This document shows positions 59,243 to 64,000 of a stretch of 64,000 bases of DNA, one piece after another. This DNA comes from an uncultured Ectothiorhodospiraceae bacterium (GTDB taxonomy: Bacteria > Pseudomonadota > Gammaproteobacteria > UBA6429 > Thiohalophilaceae): the NCBI GenBank assembly GCA_947260005.1, contig CAMYOL010000007.1:175574-239573 (forward strand), read 5' to 3'. The notes under the pieces are model-generated. The model searched no databases and was not told the DNA's origin. It was given only the letters and a program-made list of their open reading frames with translations. Position numbers and translations under genes: made by a program. Numbering within the stretch: the stretch's first letter is position 1; each line of letters opens with the position of its first letter.

Positions 59243-60453
59243 TGGTGTTTAGCAAATATCAGGCTCGCATTGGTACCACCGAAACCAAAACTGTTCGACA
59301 TCACACAATTTAGATTCGCATTATCGATACGTTCACGTAACACAGGGAATCCTTCTGCTTCCGGATCCAGATTCTGGATATTGGCTGACGCACAAAGAAA
59401 ATCATTTTGCATCATAATCAAAGAATAGATTGCTTCATTCACACCTGCCGCACCTAAAGCATGGCCGGTTAGTGATTTTGTCGAACTGACATGCGGGACA
59501 GTATCACCGAAGACTTCTTTTAATGCTTCAAGCTCTCTGATATCACCAACCGGGGTACTGGTACCATGGGCATTAACATAATCAATTTTATGATCGGTCG
59601 TCGCCAAAGCTTTCTGCATACAACGCACCGCACCTTCACCTGAAGGTTGCACCATGTCATACCCATCAGAGGTCGCACCATAACCGACCAACTCGGCGTA
59701 TATTTTTGCACCACGAGCTTTGGCATGTTCCAGTTCTTCAAGAACCAATACACCGCCGCCGCCACTGATAACAAACCCATCACGATCGACGTCATAGGCA
59801 CGTGAAGCCAGTGTCGGCGTCTCGTTATATTTAGAAGACATCGCACCCATCGCATCGAATAATACGCTCATGGTCCAGTGCAATTCTTCTCCACCACCGG
59901 CAAAGACAATGTCCTGTTTATCAAATTGAATTAACTCGGCACCATGTCCGACACAATGCGCACTGGTCGAACAAGCCGAGCTGATTGAATAATTAACACC
60001 TTTAATCTTAAAGGGAGTGGCTAAGCAAGCTGAGTTTGTGCTCGACATGGTACGAGTCACCATATACGGACCAACACGACGGATGCCGCGATCACGCAAA
60101 ATATCAGCGGCATCAACAATATTAGAAGTTGAAGGTCCGCCTGAACCCATCACTAAACCAGAACGAGGGTTAGATACCTCCGCCTCACCAAGCCCTGAAT
60201 CCTCAATGGCCTGTTTCATGGCAACATAGTTATAAGCTGCACCATTACCCATGAAGCGTTTCAGTTTTCGATCGATTAGCGCTTCTAAATCGATATTAAC
60301 TGTACCATGGATATGGGAGCGGAAACCAAGATCAGCATACTCTTGCGCAAACTCGATTCCTGAATCGCCATTTAGTAATGACGTTTTAACCTGTTCTTGA
60401 TCGTTCCCTATACTTGAGACGATCCCAATACCTGTTATGACTACTCTTCGCAT
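59239..60453 (-). CDS. fabB: FabB, beta-ketoacyl-ACP synthase I
   Basis: 404 residues with the catalytic cysteine C161 in [12 protein letters not shown], and the two histidines in [12 protein letters not shown] and [11 protein letters not shown]. It elongates fatty acids including the cis-3-decenoyl-ACP made by FabA, the step needed for unsaturated fatty acids. FabB was called instead of FabF because of the fabA partner 27 bp upstream and the cysteine block. Confidence 0.96.
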   Translation of the reverse strand: MRRVVITGIGIVSSIGNDQEQVKTSLLNGDSGIEFAQEYADLGFRSHIHGTVNIDLEALIDRKLKRFMGNGAAYNYVAMKQAIEDSGLGEAEVSNPRSGLVMGSGGPSTSNIVDAADILRDRGIRRVGPYMVTRTMSSTNSACLATPFKIKGVNYSISSACSTSAHCVGHGAELIQFDKQDIVFAGGGEELHWTMSVLFDAMGAMSSKYNETPTLASRAYDVDRDGFVISGGGGVLVLEELEHAKARGAKIYAELVGYGATSDGYDMVQPSGEGAVRCMQKALATTDHKIDYVNAHGTSTPVGDIRELEALKEVFGDTVPHVSSTKSLTGHALGAAGVNEAIYSLIMMQNDFLCASANIQNLDPEAEGFPVLRERIDNANLNCVMSNSFGFGGTNASLIFAKHQ

Positions 60454-60480
60454 TTGATTATTTTATTTCTTTGCTTGTTA

Positions 60481-61008
60481 TTAATTAGTAAATAAACCCA
60501 CGCGCAAATCTTTTGCGGTATATATTGTTTCACCATCGACTTCAACTTCGCCGTCAGCAATGCCCATGAATAACTTACGCATGATGACGCGTTTTAGATT
60601 AAGTCGATATTTCACCAATTTGCTGGTCGGCATAACCTGACCGGTAAACTTAACTTCTCCAGCAGCCAGTGCACGACCATGGCCGGGTCCACCCATCCAG
60701 CCCAGATAAAAACCAACGAGCTGCCAAAGGGCATCAAGACCTAAACAGCCAGGCATAACGGGATCGTTAATAAAATGGCATTCAAAAAACCACAGATCAG
60801 GGTTAATGTCGAGCTCAGCAATGATTTCACCTTTACCATAACTCCCACCGTTTACGTTTATATTGGTAATTCGATCAAACATTAACATGGGGGGGGCCGG
60901 TAATTGTGCGTTACCTGGGCCAAATAATTCACCACGGCCTGATTTTAAAAGCTCTTCATAATCAAAGCTAGACTTTCTTTCCTGGACTTCTGCATGGGTT
61001 GTGCTCAT
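60481..61008 (-). CDS. fabA: FabA, 3-hydroxydecanoyl-ACP dehydratase/isomerase
   Basis: 175 residues from the ATG at 61008; a TTG at 61017 would extend it by three. It has the catalytic H78 in [18 protein letters not shown] and D92 in [11 protein letters not shown], in the FabA-specific surround. It makes trans-2 and cis-3-decenoyl-ACP, the branch point for unsaturated fatty acids. First gene of a fabA-fabB operon. A near-palindrome ACAGT-N11-ACTGT (61046-61066) lies upstream and could bind a FabR-like repressor, though it does not match the E. coli site. Confidence 0.97.
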   Translation of the reverse strand: MSTTHAEVQERKSSFDYEELLKSGRGELFGPGNAQLPAPPMLMFDRITNINVNGGSYGKGEIIAELDINPDLWFFECHFINDPVMPGCLGLDALWQLVGFYLGWMGGPGHGRALAAGEVKFTGQVMPTSKLVKYRLNLKRVIMRKLFMGIADGEVEVDGETIYTAKDLRVGLFTN

Positions 61009-61224
61009 TGATACCAACTTTTCACTTCACTAATACGTTATCGGTACAGTCCATCGGGTTTACTGTTCAATTCCATCACTAGCAGGAAATACGTTGAGAG
61101 CCCGAACGATCTGACTACTATTTGAAATCCATCTATACAGGAGCGTTGATTTAAAACCACGAACTGAAATCTAGCGACATTTTACCCATCTCGCTCCACT
61201 AAAACAAAGGCCGAGCGGACTTTT

Positions 61225-62001
61225 TTACTTGTTCCGGTGAAAACCACGCTCTGAATGGGCAATGAAATCGCATAATTGACCGGTTAAATCATGATTTAGG
61301 GCTCGAATAGCGCTCAAATTGTCCTCCAGGGTCCCTCCTCGAAACAGCAATTGGTATGCCTGCTTAAGAGCCTTGATATCATCCATTTTAAACCCAGCTC
61401 GTTTCAAACCGACTAAATTTAATCCCCGCACACTGGCCGGATTACCATCGGTAATCATAAAAGGCAGCACATCCTGAGTGATTTTTGCATTTCCACCCAC
61501 CATCGCAAAACGGCCAATCTTCCCAAACTGATGCACCATCACGCCCCCCGAGATAAAGGCCTTATCCGCAATCTCAACATGCCCCCCAATCCCGGTTGAA
61601 GGGCCAAAGGTGACGTCATTTCCAATAATGCAATCATGTCCAATATGCATGGCATGCATCAGAAAATTCCGATCGCCAACACGTGTCCTTTCGCCTTCAT
61701 GTAAAGCGCAATTAATTGTAACGGCCTCTCGGAAAACATTGCCGCTACCTATCTCCAGATAAGTCGGTGTTGACTCATCAAAGCCGGTGTATTGTGGAAT
61801 CCCACCTAACACGACATGCTCAGCAAGGGTATTATCATCCTGCATATGCACACTTTTTTTAATCACAGCATGTGCCGCTACACGGTTGTTATTTCCCAGT
61901 ACTGCACCGTCTTCAATAATGGCATAGGGCCCAACCGAATTATCACGGCCTAGCTCTGCCTGGCCAGAGACGATGGCGGTTGGGTGTATTTGATTTGTCA
62001 T
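61225..62001 (-). CDS. LpxA-like acyl-ACP:UDP-sugar O-acyltransferase (divergent)
   Basis: 258 residues with left-handed beta-helix hexapeptide repeats in the first 190 residues, then a helical tail, the LpxA build. The catalytic H122 is kept in MHIGHDC, as are H157 in VHQFGKIG and GLKRAGF. Unlike E. coli LpxA, TIHRG is replaced by TINCA (residues 95-99) and GLKRRGF by GLKRAGF. It is also not next to lpxD, fabZ or lpxB but to fabA. So it is either a true LpxA in an unusual place or a paralogue acylating another nucleotide sugar. Confidence 0.8.
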   Translation of the reverse strand: MTNQIHPTAIVSGQAELGRDNSVGPYAIIEDGAVLGNNNRVAAHAVIKKSVHMQDDNTLAEHVVLGGIPQYTGFDESTPTYLEIGSGNVFREAVTINCALHEGERTRVGDRNFLMHAMHIGHDCIIGNDVTFGPSTGIGGHVEIADKAFISGGVMVHQFGKIGRFAMVGGNAKITQDVLPFMITDGNPASVRGLNLVGLKRAGFKMDDIKALKQAYQLLFRGGTLEDNLSAIRALNHDLTGQLCDFIAHSERGFHRNK

Positions 62002-62183
62002 AAATAAATAATCACTAGATTGAATTCAGAGCATAAGCCTTTATTATTATCTGAATTATTACATTATCAATTTAGTTCTCATGATGTTAGAAACCCTTGA
62101 AAAACACAACTAAAAAAAATAGACCACGTTGTCGTCATTCAGAATTAATCAGTTTTTTATTAACTGCTTTGTCTAACTCTTTT

Positions 62184-63284
62184 CTATTCATATTTCTTCA
62201 ATAATATCCCTTCATCACCACAACAGGTCGCTGCACATTTTTTTACCTGATGTACATCATTTGGGTTGGCCGACAGATATTCACTGACGGTCAGGTTCTC
62301 ATCCGCACAGTCACATCCTTTGTCATCGTAAACATAAACATTTTTTAGCCCGACTTGTTTTGCCACATCGTAGGTCTTGTGCAATAACTCAGTCGGTGTG
62401 GATGGTATATCAGAGAGTTTATAGGCTGGAAAAAATTTTGTGATATGCCACGGACTTTCGCTGCCAAGATGATTATAGATCCATTGTGCGATTCCTTTCA
62501 GCATATCCAGATCATCATTTTTCGTCGGAATAACATTAGTACGCGTCTCAACATGCATTCCCAACTTATGTGCCATTTCAATCGAATTTAAGATGTCCTG
62601 CACTTTTGAAGCACGACAGATATCCTGATAGAACGCTTCATCTAAACTTTTCACATCTGAACAGAGTACATCCACATATGGAGCTATTTCTTTTAATGCC
62701 TCATCGGTCACAAAACTGTTCGACACGTAAACGGTATACAATCCCGCTTCACGTGCTAGCTGGGCGACATCACTAACATACTCTAACCACACTGCTGGTT
62801 CTGAATAGGTAAAAGCAATCCCCTGTACCTGATGTGTTTGTGCCACATCGATCATTTTCTGTGGCGAGACATAGGCCTCTGTTGATTCACCTTTCGCTAA
62901 GCCATCCAGCGCCGACACGCCCCAGGAGATATCCAGGTTATGACAACCACCACAACGAAAACTGCAACCATAACTGCCAATCGACATCACTTGAGTGCCG
63001 GGTTGAAAATGTTTAACGGGTTTGTCTTCGATAGGGGAAATGTCGATGGCCGAAATAATCCCATAAGAAAGGTTATACAAAGTGCCATTACGGTTGACAT
63101 GCGCCTGACAAAAACCACGTTGTCCGTGTTTTAATCGGCAACGCCAGCTGCACAGATGGCAACGCGTCGTGCCGTCCGGCATTTTCTCCTGCAAGCGTGT
63201 CTCTTGCAATTGATAGCGTTGTGTATCTTTTTCTATATTAACTTTGCATGATGTCTTGTTGTCTGTCTGCATAATTTTTCTCAT
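62184..63284 (-). CDS. amrS: AmmeMemoRadiSam-type radical SAM enzyme (AmrS) with unusual C terminus
   Basis: 366 residues. The iron-sulfur motif is C107-x3-C111-x2-C114 (YGCSFRCGGCHNLDISW), preceded by an N-terminal cysteine set CHLCSWRC..GQRGFC (42-59), as in AmrS proteins. Downstream come YVDVLCSDVKSLDE and TKFFPAYKL. The usual ending of the family has a CPGCG-like zinc motif; here it is replaced by CDC (324, 326) and KCAATCCGDEG (C350, C354, C355). The reaction is unknown. The partners Memo and AMMECR1 are not in the window. A GAGG ribosome-binding site supports the start. Confidence 0.88.
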   Translation of the reverse strand: MRKIMQTDNKTSCKVNIEKDTQRYQLQETRLQEKMPDGTTRCHLCSWRCRLKHGQRGFCQAHVNRNGTLYNLSYGIISAIDISPIEDKPVKHFQPGTQVMSIGSYGCSFRCGGCHNLDISWGVSALDGLAKGESTEAYVSPQKMIDVAQTHQVQGIAFTYSEPAVWLEYVSDVAQLAREAGLYTVYVSNSFVTDEALKEIAPYVDVLCSDVKSLDEAFYQDICRASKVQDILNSIEMAHKLGMHVETRTNVIPTKNDDLDMLKGIAQWIYNHLGSESPWHITKFFPAYKLSDIPSTPTELLHKTYDVAKQVGLKNVYVYDDKGCDCADENLTVSEYLSANPNDVHQVKKCAATCCGDEGILLKKYE

Positions 63285-63308
63285 GTCCGCCTCACTACAA
63301 ACTAAATA

Positions 63309-63345
63309 CCCCCTCTCCCTTAGGGAGAGGGTTGGGGTGAGGGGA
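63309..63345. repeat. Dispersed palindromic repeat upstream of amrS
   Basis: CCCTCTCCCT at 63311-63320 faces AGGGAGAGGG at 63322-63331, then GTTGGGGTGAGGGG follows. It is the reverse-oriented relative of the element at 2207-2240. It lies in the spacer between the ATP-grasp gene and amrS, on whose transcript it could fold. Confidence 0.85.
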
Positions 63346-63402
63346 GCTTAATTAATAAAACTACTTTAAACCCAACCATGGATGGAAAAACTTACCCTGA
63401 TT

Positions 63403-64000
63403 TTAACTAACCTGGCTGAGTTTCCAGACGGGTGCAATTACAAAATTTAAATGTGCATGCGCCGCGCGTAGAGCATGTTCGACTTCGTCGGTCGTATCCG
63501 CATAAGCAAATATAAAACCTAAATAGCTCGATCCTTCCGGTAACGGGATAAGCTCATGTCCTTCCCGAATCTGAATATTAATCTCATCGATATGTGCCAC
63601 GGCTTGAGCAGCAAGCATACCTTCAATTCGTTTTAAAATCCCGGCTTTTGGAATCGGAATCATTAATACCCCTGCCGCTTGTTGCTGTGGCTTTATAACA
63701 CAACGTTGCCCCATGGCATGCTGTAATACAATTTCTTCAAGACTATGACCCGTGCCAACACTCAACAATCGTGCGCATAAGCCGCCGATAGTACGGGCCG
63801 CTACTTCGATGATGTATACCTGACCATCCTGAATTCGGCATTCCGCATGCACCGGTCCTTCGGTTAATCCATAGGCATCACAGGCTTGCTGTATAACGAC
63901 TTTAATTTGTTGTTGTCGTTGTTTAGATAATTTGCTCGGACACAGGTAATAATTTTCTTCAAAATAAGGCCCATTTAACGGCTCAGGCTTATCAAAAAGC
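63403..64000 (-). CDS. ATP-grasp domain protein, 3' part only (cut by window edge)
   Basis: The frame stays open through the right window edge, so the N terminus is missing. The 199 visible residues include FDKPEPLNGPYFEENYYLCP, then GPVHAECRIQDGQVYIIEVA and ARTIGGLCARLL: the ATP-grasp metal-binding core (E..A.RxxGG) and a C-terminal lobe with IREGHELIPLPEGSSYLGFI. This is the layout of carboxylate-amine ligases of the PurK/carbamoyl-phosphate-like group. The substrate is unknown. It is followed 118 bp later by amrS on the same strand. Confidence 0.8.
   Translation of the reverse strand, partial: LFDKPEPLNGPYFEENYYLCPSKLSKQRQQQIKVVIQQACDAYGLTEGPVHAECRIQDGQVYIIEVAARTIGGLCARLLSVGTGHSLEEIVLQHAMGQRCVIKPQQQAAGVLMIPIPKAGILKRIEGMLAAQAVAHIDEINIQIREGHELIPLPEGSSYLGFIFAYADTTDEVEHALRAAHAHLNFVIAPVWKLSQVS

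Overview
This window reads as chromosomal backbone of a non-enteric gammaproteobacterium. The fabA–fabB pair, RNase G, PdxB, YhdP, the Mla and Lpt systems and strong gene-order matches to Escherichia coli (yrbG-kdsD-kdsC-lptC-lptA-lptB-rpoN-hpf-ptsN; tldD-yhdP-rng-maf; leuS-lptE-holA-nadD-rsfS-rlmH; lnt-corC-ybeY-ybeZ-miaB) all point there. HPr kinase, an EIIA of the mannose type next to HPr and EI, and a DsrE-like exported protein point away from Enterobacterales, towards environmental (possibly sulfur-oxidizing) lineages. No rRNA, tRNA, CRISPR array, prophage or complete insertion sequence was seen.

Layout. 1-372: repeat-rich spacer with a 56-bp tandem repeat. 373-3078 (minus): Mla phospholipid-transport genes mlaF-mlaE-mlaD-mlaB without mlaC, bracketed by related repeats in opposite orientation. 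3290-5144: a short DUF72-like protein, a 61-residue zinc-ribbon protein and mlaA. 5169-15971 (plus): a near-continuous run of a CaCA exchanger, KDO synthesis (kdsD, kdsC), LPS export (lptC, lptA, lptB), sigma-54, hibernation factor and a regulatory phosphotransferase set (ptsN, short hprK, rapZ, EIIA-Man, HPr, EI). 16101-18894: mgtE, ada and a small membrane protein. 19000-35860 (minus): pmbA-tldD-nit, a small exported protein, yhdP, rng, maf, rlmH, rsfS, nadD, proA, holA, lptE, leuS. 35937-41210 (minus): lnt, corC, ybeY, ybeZ, miaB. 41379-50008: a DsrE-like protein, cardiolipin synthase, a MacAB-like exporter with two permeases, and the GDP-fucose pair gmd-fcl. 50349-56368: amtB, mazG, trmH, pdxB, an HDOD protein and an exported LRV-repeat protein. 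56406-64000: a response regulator with degenerate GGDEF domain, a TlpA-like thioredoxin, a PQQ-type sugar dehydrogenase homologue, fabB, fabA, an LpxA-like acyltransferase, an AmmeMemoRadiSam-type radical SAM enzyme and a truncated ATP-grasp gene.

The dominant theme is the cell envelope: phospholipid traffic (Mla, MlaA, YhdP), LPS synthesis and export (KdsD, KdsC, LptA, LptB, LptC, LptE, LpxA-like), lipoprotein acylation (Lnt), cardiolipin (Cls) and unsaturated fatty-acid synthesis (FabA, FabB). A second theme is nitrogen and carbon signalling: sigma-54, PtsN and the HPr/HprK circuit, plus AmtB with a possible sigma-54/NtrC control region. The most unusual items are the short HprK with a complete permease-free PTS relay, the LpxA-like protein with changed conserved residues, the cysteine-tailed radical SAM enzyme, the LRV/degenerate-GGDEF divergent pair, and the inverted repeat clusters around a mlaC-less mla operon. 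Function calls rest on reading motifs by eye; no database search was run.
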